In this document: in pieces, positions 36,101-46,727 of the stretch
Layout of the letters: each line of letters begins with the position of its first letter
How positions within the stretch are numbered: position 1 is the first letter of the stretch
Program-made: the position numbers and the translations under genes
The notes under the pieces: model-generated
Database searches by the model: none
What the model was told of the DNA's origin: nothing
The model's input: the letters and a program-made list of their open reading frames with translations, nothing else
DNA from: Chrysopilus asiliformis
Taxonomy: Eukaryota; Arthropoda; Insecta; Diptera; Rhagionidae
Reading direction: 5' to 3'
DNA: 64,000 nucleotides
NCBI GenBank assembly: GCA_964034945.1
Contig: OZ035960.1
Location: forward strand, 48,215,002 to 48,279,001

Positions 36101-39100
36101 GACCATAAATCACTGTGCACGAGGACACTTCTCATGTGCACTTTCCACGTATCGTAGTTACCTACATCTAACTTCTCTATTTGATACAAATTTGACCCCA
36201 TTTTCTCAAAAACTTTGCAAAATTACGTTAATCCGCACCATGAGACTCTGGGCCCATAACCTTTATTAGAAAAACACGGCTTGAACTTAACAAAGTAAAT
36301 GTATTTCAGTAACTGAACTATAAATTCATTAGAAGAAAAAAGGAAAGTTCGGATCACATTAGTTGATAACAGTTTTGTGAACTTGTTTAACAAATAAATA
36401 AAGAATAGGAAAGATCTAGAAATTAACGATATGGTATTGTATTAATCCAATAATTTTAAATCTTACCGTTGTGCCTGGATTTTGTTTCTGAGTAGCAACA
36501 TTGCCACCAAACGAGAATGGCGTTGTGATCTTAAAAAGAAAAGTTTGTTTTAAATTTCAACAACGTTGTTATTTTGGTTTCTACCATTAATATGTAAAAC
36601 CATTAATTTTCAAAAGTAAAATGAAAATTAATACTCACAGTGGAACCAATTCCAGAAATCGCGCTTCCAACATTATTCACAATTCGGGTCTGAAATTATG
36701 AGATTTTTTTAGTACGAAATTTTCAGTGTTGCGAAATTTTAAGAAATTACTATTAAATGATCATCTGTTGTCTGATGTGGATCTAAAAAACATTTTGATT
36801 AATAAATTTAATTTAGATTTTGTATAAGGAAGTCATGTGCTGTTCACATCAGATATTTTTTATAATAAGTTTACCATCAATGGATGTTGTATGATGTGTA
36901 TGATCGTTTGTGATAGCCTGAAAATTTAAATTCGTCGATTTAATTTCATTGTATAGTAATTTGAAAAAATGAACTTTAAAGAATCCAATTCATCGTTAAC
37001 CCGTTCGGTACATGTTTTTTTCTATGGGGATTAAAAATAATCTCTATACAAATTAATGATGTTTAAGCTATCAGTATGCATTTAAAACAAATTTTTTTTT
37101 TACAAATACGTTCAGTGTAGTCCAGCTTTTTACTCAAAAAATCAAAATTGCATCACAAATGCACTTAAAGGTTCATTGAATGAGAATAGAGTGTTGAAAA
37201 TAAATAAATAATAAGTCAATTCAAATTTTTAACTGCGTTGCCATATGGCATCAAAATACCGAATGGGTTAACAAAAAAAAAATTTTTTTATGAAAAAAGG
37301 TTATTTTTAGAAAATTTTTTTTTAGAAAAAAAAGTACTACAAAGAAAAAACTAATTTTTTGGGTGCTGTGTATCAGAAATAAAAGCGAGATAAATATTTA
37401 TTTTATTTTTTATCCAAAAATGTATTTTTTCCTTTTTAGTACAATATATTTTCTTTATAAAAAAAAGCTTTTTTAAAAAAAAATTAAAATCACGTAATCA
37501 CGTCTTTTTTGCCACACTTGATGCCTTTAAGATATTTTTACGGATTTTTTAACCCCAGAATCGGATTCAGTGATCCCAAAAACCTCAGATGAGGTTTTTT
37601 CCGGAATAATCACGTTAGCCTTACAGAGCTTTCCTTTATCCTTGCAAGGACGAAGTAGTGAAAATATTGTATTGTCATCGGACTTACGTATGTGTGCAAA
37701 ATTTCAAGTCTATTGGATGAGTGGAAGTGAGTCAAAATTAGATTGCAAGATTTGACCCAGGAAGGCAAACAGACAGACAGACAGATATGAAAGCAAGCTA
37801 TTAAAACCCACTAAAATTCATCCTTGGAAAATCAAGTTTCATGGAGCGCACAAAGTGAAAAATTTTATCGACTGATTGTGAGAATGATTAAAGTGAGTTT
37901 TTATACACATTTAGAGAGTGCGAGTTCTTGTTTAATTACAAGGATTCCAGCTTTGCTACTAAAGTTCAATGGATTTTTGTATCTTAAAAAATATTTCCCC
38001 TGCATTTTCTATTTAAATTTCTATTTTTTCTGATTTCTTACCGTTCCTGCAATAGAAAAATCTATAGTCTCCCCCTGGTCATCTGGTTCTTCGGACTCAA
38101 CTGAGATCTGATGTTCGGTTGTTGTCTGATGTAGAAAACATTAATAAAATAGTTAAAAATACGTCTTTCGATCAATAATAAAACTTGAAAAATTAAAAAT
38201 TAGTACAATTAAACCTAATTTTGATTCTCGAAATTTGTAATGAATGATGATTAACAAGATTAATATCCGCTAAGGTAAATTCGTAACCATCTTAACAAAT
38301 AGTTCTTATTAATACACTAAGATTTAAGTACATTGAATTTTTTTTATAAATATTTTTAAATTTTCCCTATTATATGTGGAAATTTTTTAATTTTACCTGC
38401 TACTGCAACACAATGAACATAAATTTTCATTTAACATAACTTACAAACCTCAATTTTATCAGAATTTTCTGTTGGATCAAATCTAACATCGATTGAGTAA
38501 TCCGTCATCGTTGTAGTCTACAATAAAAATTATTATTTTAAAGTTTAAGTTTAAAATTTAGGAAAAGTTTTTCGATTTAGAAGTATTTTGTACATGTTTG
38601 AAATACAGAGTAATGGATCGTTTACATCTTACACTTTATTCCGCGAATTTTATTCTTCGACACTAAATTCATGTTGCACAACTATTTACACTACGACACA
38701 ATGTTCAAATATTGATACCTGAAATACGTCCGAACTCGAAATTTTTTATATAAAACCGCTGGAATAAATTCAAATTTTGACCACTTTTGCTAAGTGAATT
38801 TATTTTACAAAATTCACAGGAAAAATTCTAAATAAAATTTTCGGAATAAATTCGGAATAAAATTTGCGGACAAATTCAAGAAAAAATAGCAAGTGTAAAT
38901 GGGACCTAACATTTGGTAAACATATCTGTTTACTAACTTACCGGAATTCCTTCGATTCTTCCAGTTGTGGTTTTTATATTTGGTACTGTTGTGCCTCCAG
39001 AACTTATAGTTGTTCTTACTATCGGTGGAGTTGTAGCTAAGGAACTAGTTGTGGGGTGTACAAGTGGAATAGTCGTTACCACAAGAATTGGGGTATTTGT

Positions 39101-42100
39101 TATATTTAATGTTGTTGGAACTTCAAAGTTGATTGTGGCGTCATCAAGTTCAGGTGTGATTTCAATTGGAAGCTCCTCTTCAAGAGCTGTGAACTGTTGT
39201 AATATTTTTTTAATAAATATTATGGACTTTAAATGCACTACCGATATTAATCTATCATAAAATAATGTACATTAACTACAAATAATTTAAGCAATCAATT
39301 CAATTTTTCATTGAGATTAATCTAAATAAAATATTTGAATTTTCTCTAATTTTTTCGCACCTACCGTTGTTTTAATATCTTCTTCTTCAGCAGGGTAATT
39401 GTAGATAGGTTTATCTTCACTCTTATCAGAGTCAGTATAATCGTCTGAAAAATCGAAATCGTCAATGTTCGGAAGAACTGGAGGAGTCGCCTAAAAGAAA
39501 ACATGTTTTGTTTTATTGAATTTCAAGACTGCTATTTACCAACCCAACAACACAAATGTATGACATTGAAAAAAGAATTAAAACCAAGAAACAAAAATTA
39601 AAAATGTTAAAAAAATGTTTGATTTTTTTATAAACTGCGTTTCACATCTGTCTCAGATTAGAAGATTTTCTTTTTTTTGGTTAAAAATCTATATCAGTTG
39701 TGATCAACACAAAACTTTCCTCTGCAATATTTAGTTTCGGAAAAAAATAATATTTTACGTAAAAACCGTTAAAGGAAAAAAATGCAGGAACTTTTATTTC
39801 CTGTGAATTTGGTTATTACTTTCCTCTTCTATAGAGGCGAAGTGTATTCATGACGGATAGCAATTCGAGATAGAAAATTTCTGATTAGTACGAAATCCGT
39901 TTCAGGCCAAATTATGATGATATCCGTGCACCTGTCTGTCGGTCTGTCCGTTGTACGTATCTTAAATAACTCGAGAACTCGTTCACCTAGCGACTTGAAT
40001 TTATAAATTTTACAAAAATCGTATCAGCCATTCTTGGGTTCTTTACATTGAAAATGTAAGAGACGAGAATAGAACTGTAACAAACTTACTAAAAGAAACA
40101 GGAAAAACTTTAAATTTTGGTTCATCCAGAGTTATCAGAATTATACTATACAAAAAACTAACCTTAACCCATTTCTTGTCACTGCCCAAGAAACAATTTG
40201 TAACCGTGGTTACAAAAAAACTTTCAATTTAAGTTACATTACATTTTAGATGGTTTCCGAATAAACCCGCCAAAAACGGTTTTTTTGAAACCTGCTTTTA
40301 AATAGGGTTTCTTAAACGTTTCTGAAAGGTTACAGAAACCAAATGTGAAACTTTTGAGTTTTGTTACCATGGTTTCAAATACGTTTCTTAACCGGAATGT
40401 AACCTCAAATTGTTACTTGGGTGGTGCATTTTTGCACCGCATGTCTTAAAGAACAGGAACAATTTTCAGTTTTTTTGTTTATTCAAAAAACGTTGTTGGA
40501 AGTCTCAATAGCTCGCCCTAAATCGGGTATCAAAAAATTACGTCGATTTCGGGTAGTGGCAAGAAATAGGTTAAGCTTATTAGAAATAAATTTTGGGCAT
40601 CTTTAGCTGGCAAATTATTGGGATTTATAAAATTTCTAATTTTTCTATCCGAATTGTGTTGTAAATACCTACCTTCAATTTAGATTTTGTTGTGGATTGT
40701 GTTATTTCTGTTGTTGCAAATGTTGTTATTTCACCATCATCCTCGTCATCTTCTCCATCATCCCCGTCATATTTTCCATTGTCACTATCGAAGTTGTATT
40801 TTTGCTTGAGGTGTTTCTGTTTCAAAATGTTTTTTAAAGTGTTGGAAATGTGAGCGAGTTGTGCAAAGTAGATTATATTTATTAGCGGATTGTAGTCTGC
40901 GACGAAAATAAAGCGTGTCCTACACGGTACTGCATGCATCACATACTGTGACAGCTTTTTGACCGTGTATGGGGCGATGCTGTCATGCAAAAATCCAAGC
41001 TTGACAGCATGCTCATAATGCTCGACACTACAGCTCTCGAAGAGCCTGGGCCTCCTCAATTAAGGTTTCATAACAATTTCTTCCCTGCTTCGCACCTACA
41101 GTTTTACATGGTTTTCAAACATGGTTTTCAAATCTCGAGAACCGTTAAAGATTCGTAAAAAGCGTTAATGGAAAAAATGAAGGAAATTTTATTTCCTTTG
41201 AATTTAGATATATGCATTTTTTCATAACAGCGCATAGTTTCCGAGAAATTTTCAAAAAACCAATTTTTTTGCAATATGTTAAGAACCACATGAGAGTAAA
41301 TACGCGAGTAACTCTCAGAAATTCTCGAGAGTTACTGGCAGGAGGTTGTCCATTTGAGAGTTAATTTCGGTGATTTTTCTCTTTTCAAGACCAATATCTT
41401 GATTTTTTTTACATCTTACTTTGGCGAGTTCTCGAGAGTTACCCGACCCTTACACGCGTCTGTAGAGCTGACACAGTCGCTGACACAGTCTCGTGTAAAT
41501 GCACTGACTGCCAGTTCGCTAAATGTATTTTAATTCGTTGTCAGTAATTTGACATTTGAAGTCTGTGCTACTGACAGACTTTATAGTCGCGTGTAAGGGC
41601 CGGGTTACTAGCGAAATTCAAACGCCGTTCGTATCTGGCGAGCAACTCCCCGAGAGTTCAGTGGGGGCGTGTCGACTAGAGAATAGAATCACTTTTGACA
41701 GCTCGCAAAAACTATCTCGCGAGTTTCTGCGAGCGACTCTCAGAGACGTGTCCATTTGCGAGTAGCTGCTATCGAGAGGTTCTCGCCGGCATTTACTCTC
41801 ATGTGGAGCGGCATCTTTAGAGATAAGTAAAAACTGTTAAGGTAGAAAATACAGGAAATTTTATGCGATATGATCATGCGACACGACGGCTTTCAATAAC
41901 TTGTGTTTTTGTCATACATGCATGCGCAAACAGGAATACTTGCCCATCCACCATCAAATTGGCGTGCGCAAACACCGATATATGTCATACATGTATCTCG
42001 TGGATGGGGTCCATTACACTTCTCTAAAAATTTAAACTATTTTCATAGATTTCATAGGTTACACTGATTCATTTTGATACTATATATCGTCGGTTTTCAA

Positions 42101-43203
42101 GCAAAATCCACTAAGTGGAAAATATATGTTTGAACATTTTAAGTTTGCAATAAATATATATCTTTTTGGACTTATAGTTCCAAAATAAAAATTAGATTGC
42201 GGCGTCCGATGGCATCGAAGGACGTCTGGGTTTCAGAAAAAAAATAGAAAAGGAAGCTTATTCACGTATTAATACTAACTAAAAATCCCAAAGAAGTGAT
42301 TTAGTGGATTTTGCTTTAAAACCTACGATATTTAAAAAATAGCCTTACGGTTTTGTCTGTTGTGGTTGATTTATCATTGGGAATATATGACGGTGAGTCC
42401 GTTTCTGGTGTCATTTCATCCTCATCGGCCATCTCGTCATACTGTAAAAAATTAAAAACCTCTAAATAAATATTTTGCGAGTCGAAAGGGGAACTGTGTA
42501 AATAATACCTGGGCATGTTCGGTGGAAATACCAAATTTTTTCAATGCAAATCGAACGCTAAAACTGGTGCAAAATTTGTAATAAAAACACTTAAAACAAT
42601 ACAAACTACAAATGTACTTAAATCAGTGCATTAAACAACATTTTTATAATAAAGAATACGTGATTTGATAGACAAAAACATAATTTAGGAATAAAAAACT
42701 GTTGTAAAACCACACAAAAAAAATTGATCGGCTTTTTATCATACATTTTAATTAAAACTGAAATGCGGTTGACAAATTACTTTAGTCACCATTTTCCAGT
42801 CAAAGAATGTTGAACTACTGCGCATGCAAATGAAACGAGTGAATGATATGAATCAATTAAACCACATAAATATTAAACGTAATTAGTGAGCATAAATCAT
42901 AAATTAGTGAAAAATCTTAGAAAGTATTGAAAGGAATGGTTGCGGATTACTCACTGTTGTTTGAACTGTTGGTTCACTCGACTTATCACCTTTATCCTGT
43001 TTCGGGACCAAAATCGCAACAAAGAAAATTGCCCAACAAAGTCCCACTATGGTAATAATCAAACAAATGCAATTCCTGTAAGAATGATCTCGGGGCAATT
43101 GAGGGTTTGAAGCCCTGTTGGACCCACTATGAAAACCTATACTGCCAATCGGCGGTGGTAAAACAGAAGTCAAAGATCTTTTTCCACCCTTAACATCCGC
43201 CAT
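30136..43203 (-). CDS. Type II membrane protein with Thr/acidic stalk (probable N-terminal part of the M13 gene)
   Basis: Exons: 43203-42955, 42441-42349, 40816-40673, 39490-39365, 39193-38942, 38517-38449, 38125-38042, 36917-36875, 36782-36751, 36689-36639, 36529-36467, 30313-30278, 30201-30136/30146. The first encodes MADVKGGKRSLTSVLPPP, a cytoplasmic tail of about 44 residues and one membrane segment (CICLIITIVGLCWAIFFVAIL). The rest is extracellular, rich in Thr, Ser, Asp and Glu (for example YDGDDGEDDEDDGEITTF), mucin-like and without domains. M13 proteins are type II, and the M13 exons follow on the same strand with a similar stalk (THHIDDDS). The last exon either stops at TAA (30138-30136) or splices at 30146 in phase 2, whereas the next M13 exon needs phase 1, so a linking exon is missing or there are two genes. 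Confidence 0.75.
30314..30625. other. Intron sequence, nothing recognised
   Basis: AT-rich intron between exon 30313-30278 and the copia element. Confidence 0.4.
30626..30806 (-). repeat. 3' LTR of copia element
   Basis: Matches 36264-36443 except for one base at the tip (G/A) and one internal C/G difference. Confidence 0.88.
30824..33081 (-). pseudogene. Copia reverse transcriptase and RNase H
   Basis: 33081-31819 covers the integrase C-terminal region, an acidic linker and the reverse transcriptase fingers (KARLVAKGCSQ, VDVTSAYLHGDL). 31903-30824 is in a different frame and has the palm motif YVDD and the RNase H motifs (GYTDADWAG, SSTEAEYMA). The frameshift near 31860 inactivates the enzyme. 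Confidence 0.9.
33082..33466 (-). pseudogene. Copia integrase core
   Basis: Contains the catalytic contexts FVDDFSRK, LRSDNGREY and QNGIAERANRT. It ends at a nonsense codon (33084-33082) after which the same frame continues. The frame upstream is separated by the hAT insertion; it resumes across the duplicated GGGCCACA. Confidence 0.88.
33475..34780. mobile_element. Non-autonomous hAT element inside the copia integrase
   Basis: The ends are CAGGGATTGAAAAAGC and (inverted) CAGGGTTTAAATTGC, with the 8-base target duplication GGGCCACA at 33467-33474 and 34781-34788; removal restores the integrase frame. Inside are long inverted subterminal regions rich in TTGCTTAAGCA words, then about five direct copies of an 88-base unit (starts 33884, 33972, 34060, 34147, 34235) and two inverted copies to about 34460. 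No transposase. Confidence 0.92.
34796..35359 (-). pseudogene. Copia protease/integrase N-terminal part
   Basis: From the end of the protease into the GAG-pre-integrase zinc region (LILWHKRLGDLN ... CEVCLKGK). It is cut at 34788 by the hAT insertion, and the upstream part is frame-shifted. Confidence 0.85.
35386..36201 (-). CDS. Copia gag
   Basis: 271 codons. It starts MGSNLYQIEKLDVGNYDTWK, the usual copia gag start, and has a CX2CX4HX4C zinc knuckle (CFKCNRRGHYSSSC). The frame ends just before the protease Asp-Ser-Gly, which lies in another frame and is followed by a stop, so this copy cannot make the full polyprotein. Confidence 0.88.
   Translation of the reverse strand: MGSNLYQIEKLDVGNYDTWKVHMRSVLVHSDLWSIVSGSEEVPIDDKELAKYKSRDEKALATILLSIKPSQLINVKNCKSSIDAWKKLEEIHKPSGPARKVTLFKQLLQLKMSEQQPMANHLNNFFEIAEKLSEIDVTLQDKLLAIILLSSLPKQFENFVIAIESRDSLPKINALKTKLIEEGQRREGGVRNEVDAECAFVSRNRPNNNRPTQHHSQPGSSKGFRGRCFKCNRRGHYSSSCNESKKSQNKRTESVFAILNAACNENLNSSS
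36249..36262 (-). promoter_or_regulatory. Copia primer-binding site, half initiator tRNA-Met type
   Basis: Minus strand GGTTATGGGCCCAG is complementary to the anticodon stem-loop of initiator tRNA-Met (CUGGGCCCAUAACC). Drosophila copia primes from an internal tRNA fragment in this way. Confidence 0.8.
36264..36443 (-). repeat. 5' LTR of copia element
   Basis: Direct repeat of 30626-30806, one base from the primer-binding site. Confidence 0.88.
38615..38906. mobile_element. MITE family F, intact-looking copy
   Basis: Tips GGATCGTTTACA and (inverted) GGTCCCATTTACA, in the stalk-gene intron 38518-38941. No coding capacity. Related to 28742-29762 and 13960-14165. Confidence 0.65.
39820..40100. 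repeat. Dispersed family Y
   Basis: TTTCCTCTTCTATAGAGG, CCGTTTCAGGC, a GTCTGTC stretch and AATAACTCGAGAAC also occur at 48566-48790, and in inverted form at about 21565-21680. Class unknown. Confidence 0.5.
40186..40421. mobile_element. MITE with CCCAAG ends
   Basis: CCCAAGAAACAATTTG at the left is mirrored by CAAATTGTTACTTGGG at the right. The inside has several GTTACA/TGTAAC and GAAACC words. Non-coding, intronic. Confidence 0.6.
41025..41100 (-). repeat. SINE tail fragment
   Basis: The reverse complement of about 75 bases matches 49060-49135 of the tRNA-derived SINE (AGGCCCAGGCTCTTCGAGAG). Confidence 0.65.
41286..41806. mobile_element. MITE with CCACATGAGAGTAAAT ends
   Basis: Terminal inverted repeat of at least 16 bases (CCACATGAGAGTAAAT; ATTTACTCTCATGTGG), with more inverted GAGAGTTACTC words inside. 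It lies in the stalk-gene intron 40817-42348. Confidence 0.7.
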
Positions 43204-43763
43204 TTTGTTTTTTTTTTTTAAACTCAACTATTTGCACGTTTTAAAAATTAAACCAGCTACGCCGGAAGACCACTATTCACTAAATCAATTTCAGTTCAAA
43301 AATGCTATCAGCTTTGAAATTAAATTATTTCCTTTTTTGATTTCCGAAAAAAAAACCACAAAAACAAATTTATTCATGCAGTCTAGAAATGGTTGAGCAA
43401 GAAATTAATTTCTTATCTGATATGTCTGATGAGGCAGGACAATGAAAATTTTATTTACTACTTTATATTTTCGATCAACTGTTCAGGTCAACAATCCAAA
43501 TGAAACTAAAGAAAAACCGTTCAAAAAAGATTTTTTTGAAAATTCAAAATGACTAACTTTTGCGGTTTTTGTGGTTTTTGTGATTTTATTTACTAAAACG
43601 AAATTTACCTTTAATTTTGATGAATGAATTAAGCTTTTTCATTCATTTTTTTAGCTTATATTTACGAAATTTTAAGAGGTTTAGTTCAGGCTTGTTTGTT
43701 TTGTTTTGTTAAATTTAGGTATGGGGAGAAAATGACTCTGTGATATTTAACGATGGTTCTAGG

Positions 43764-44316
43764 GTCAACCACAGTGAAGGCGGCAAGCGGCAGCGGCGGG
43801 CGGCATTTTTTTTGCACTAGTGTAGCGCAACGAGAGCTGCTACAATACAGCGGCAACGGCAGCGCACTTTTTCCGTCGCCGCCGAGTTTGAAACAAAGTC
43901 AAACTTGCCGCCACCGCCCAAAATGTTTTATGAAAACCACCACATTCGGTGCCACATTCTATGACGATTTTTCTTCGTTGTTTTGTGACAACCACCACAT
44001 TCGACGCCACATTCTATGCAAATGTTTTGACGTTTTGATTTCGCAAGATGCCGACAACGGAGAAAAAATTAATCGGGTTCGTGAAAGGAAATCCAATGCT
44101 CTACGATTTGGCCCATCCTCAATATAAAAGGATAGACATCAAGGAAAGTAAATGGAGCAAAGTAGCGAACGAGTTAAATAAGTTTTGACGTTTCAATTTT
44201 GACAGAAGCATATGCCGACGGTACCGCTATCATTGTAGCTGGCTCGGCGGTATGTGTGGCGGCGCCATGCCGCCCGCCGTCGCCGCTGCCGTTTGCCGCC
44301 TTCATTGTGGTTGAAC
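43764..44316. mobile_element. PIF/Harbinger-like deletion derivative
   Basis: GC-rich inverted ends of about 45 bases (GTCAACCACAGTGAAGGCGG; the mirror ends at TTGAAC 44316). It keeps a short MADF-coding fragment. PIF/Harbinger transposons carry a second gene with a Myb/MADF-type DNA-binding domain, which is why this class is proposed. Target duplication unclear. Confidence 0.6.
44048..44188 (+). pseudogene. Truncated MADF-domain protein
   Basis: 46 codons. MPTTEKKLIGFVKGNPMLYD, then YKRIDIKESKWSKVANEL, is the first half of a MADF domain (PF10545). It then runs into unrelated sequence and stops at TGA (44186). It is probably a transposon remnant, not a host gene. Confidence 0.65.
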
Positions 44317-44486
44317 AATTAGTCATTTGATGGTGCATTCGAATCACAGTATGCACTCTGGAGTCGGAGAGAGCCTTCTTTATTCAATGCAATGTTGTTA
44401 GATTTTTTTTTAAATTTTCTATTCGATTTAAAAGATAGATCGAGCAATTTTTAAGCAAAAAGAGCAGGAGTGGTATTCCGTAACTT

Positions 44487-45160
44487 GCTTCAAGCGTTTG
44501 TTTCGAGTTAGAAGAAAAAGTAATATTCGCTGTCTTTGTTCCGATCAAGATAAATGACAGGGCGAAACAGAGATCACGAATACTATTTTTATACCCGTAT
44601 GGTGAAACCAAAGGGTATACTAACTTTGCCTTACCGTTTGTAACGCCAAGATCCCGTCATCGTACACAAAAATGAATTACACCAGTGTGTTTAGAATGAT
44701 GAAAATAATTAATTTTTGCATGTCCGTCCGTCTGTCTGTCCGTCTGTCTGTCCGTCTGTCTGTCTGTGGCGCAGATTGCGGGCGCACAGATTGAGCTAGA
44801 GACTTGAAATTTTGCGCAGATCCGTTTTTCGTAAAATGCGAGGCTAAGTTCGTTAATGGGCAAAAATGGACCATTAGGGGGGGTACTCCCCATACGAACG
44901 AAATCGTTTTTTGTGAATATCTCAAAAACGGTGCATCTTATCAAAAAAGTCCAAGAACAAAAGTTATTTAGAATACATCAAAATCCGATTGAAATAAATT
45001 TTAAAAAATCTTATTTTAAAGTTTGACTTCAAGTGGAATTTTAGTATAACTGTTCGAATTTTGATACGAATATCACCATACGGGTCTCCAATGATTGCCA
45101 GATTGGCAATTATAGCTTTTGTTATGTTTTCTTCTAACTCGAAACAAACGCTTGAAACAA
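44487..45160 (-). repeat. Dispersed family X, reverse copy, with flanking inverted repeat
   Basis: 44592-45131 is the reverse of 6002-6480. It is flanked by an exact inverted pair of about 30 bases (TTCAAGCGTTTGTTTCGAGT at 44492 and its complement at 45134-45160). The internal GTCTGTCCGTCTGTC run gives an artificial DRQTDRQT-type frame. Confidence 0.65.
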
Positions 45161-45169
45161 GTATCTTTA

Positions 45170-46300
45170 ACAAAAAATGATTCTACTTATAGTGTTCTCA
45201 GTTTTTTCTACGGAAATATGTGATATATGTAATTTAAATTTCTTCTAATAGCCTCGTGTCTGCTCGTAAGGGGTAAAGCCCGAAAAAATAAATTGATTTT
45301 TTTATTCTCTTTTTTTATTATACACTAATATTCAAACAGAATGCCACAAACCGCAGATTTCTATAACAAGTATAAGCGCTTCTAATATTCATTCAAAGAG
45401 GAAAAGGTCGGGTGTTACAGGCCGGCCGCTCGGTGACCCAACTCACCTACAGCAGTTAGCCGTCCCCTCGCCCGATTCTGTTCTCACCACCAATCGCCAC
45501 ACATTACTTTCCAATTTATAAGACTTTAATTTTATTATAAAACTAAAAATAACTTTTTTATTTCTCGCATCTCCTGAAAAGTTACATTTTTTCATAAAAG
45601 ACCCATTTATTTCAAAAGTACAAGACATATTGTCACAATTTTTTTTTTATTTGAAGATGGCGACATTGCCTAACAAAGCAGCTGTGAAAATGTCAAAACT
45701 CCCGCAAGTTTTTGAAATATGGAATGATGACCGTCAAGAATTATCACACAAATAACAAAAAAGTTTCACATGGGCTGTAGATAACAGTTTTCATCAGTTT
45801 AAAAAAAAACAGCTAAAAATATGTAATTTGGCATAAATAAAAGGTGTGCAAAATTTTATGAAGCTATGATAAGTGGTTTTTGAGAAAACCACTTATCATA
45901 TTTGTCACCCATAAGACGCCATGTAAAATAGGCTTGCAGCCTTACCCCCTTAAAAGCGAGCTATGACCTTTTTTGAATTTAGAAGTCAACGATCTTCTTT
46001 AGATGCAACTCATAGAGTTAAATTATTGTACAACAAAGCATAAAGAAAATAACGCTTGAAAAAAAAAATCAGGAATATAAAAGAGGGGAAAAAATCCTAA
46101 CTTTACACATTTCGTTATGTAATGAAATTTATAATGTTGAGGCCTTTTTTATGACTTTATTTTAAATGTCAGTTTGTTAAACCTTACTCGTACCCCCTTT
46201 CAAACCCTCTCCAGCCTTCCACCTTCAATAAAATCCTGGCCACTATTTCACTGTATTATCATTTCGTATTAAAAGATTTAAAAAAATTTCAAATAATTAT
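45170..46300. other. Spacer upstream of TM9SF4
   Basis: AT-rich, no supported gene. A 32-codon frame at 45657-45755 starts with a good context but matches nothing known to me. Confidence 0.4.
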
Positions 46301-46307
46301 TCTATTG

Positions 46308-46445
46308 ATTTTCAAATGAAGTAATTTCTCTTCATTTGAAAATCAATAGAATAATTATTTGAAAATCAATAGAAGAATTATTTGAAAATCAATAAAATAA
46401 TTATTTGAAAATCAATAAAATAATTATTTGACAATCAATAAACTA
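46308..46445. repeat. 23-base tandem repeat with hairpin head
   Basis: TGAAAATCAATAAAATAATT-type units occur about five times in a row, preceded at 46290-46320 by an inverted unit, so the first copies can fold back. Confidence 0.75.
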
Positions 46446-46727
46446 TAATTAGATTAAAATCATTTAAGAAAAGTAAGGAATTTTGGCTAGATTTGAATGT
46501 TTCGGTCGTTTGATAAATTTCCCTTTTCAGACAGGCTTTCACCGTAAAATTTCCCAAGAGCATCTGACTTCCTGCAAAAGCTGTCAAATTCGTGAGTGCT
46601 TCCAGTGAATTTTGAGTGTACTTTTGTTCCGTTTAGAAGTTTCAGTATGTCAGATATTTCGGTCGAGAATATTTGCTAAATGTTGTAAGCAAGAACTACA
46701 AAATCAAGTCATAATAGAACCGCCAGC

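Larger units (their letters stand above)
30626..36443 (-). mobile_element. Ty1-copia LTR retrotransposon, disrupted
   Basis: Same orientation as the host gene, inside its intron between exons 36529-36467 and 30313-30278. LTRs of about 180 bases at 30626-30806 and 36264-36443 differ at two positions. The primer-binding site is at 36249-36262. The coding order is gag, protease, integrase, reverse transcriptase, RNase H. Damage: a shift and a stop around the protease Asp-Ser-Gly (about 35385-35360), a hAT insertion in integrase, a nonsense codon at 33084-33082, and a frameshift near 31860. LTR tips are not canonical TG...CA at both ends, and no 5-base target duplication was found. Confidence 0.92.

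Noticed and set aside
40625..41059. Long minus-strand frame joined to stalk exon 40816-40673
   Set aside because: The part beyond 40816 follows a good splice acceptor and begins in a SINE tail, so it is intron read through.
45657..45755. 32-codon frame starting MATLPNKAAVKM
   Set aside because: Good start context but too short, no relative, and in repeat-bearing spacer.
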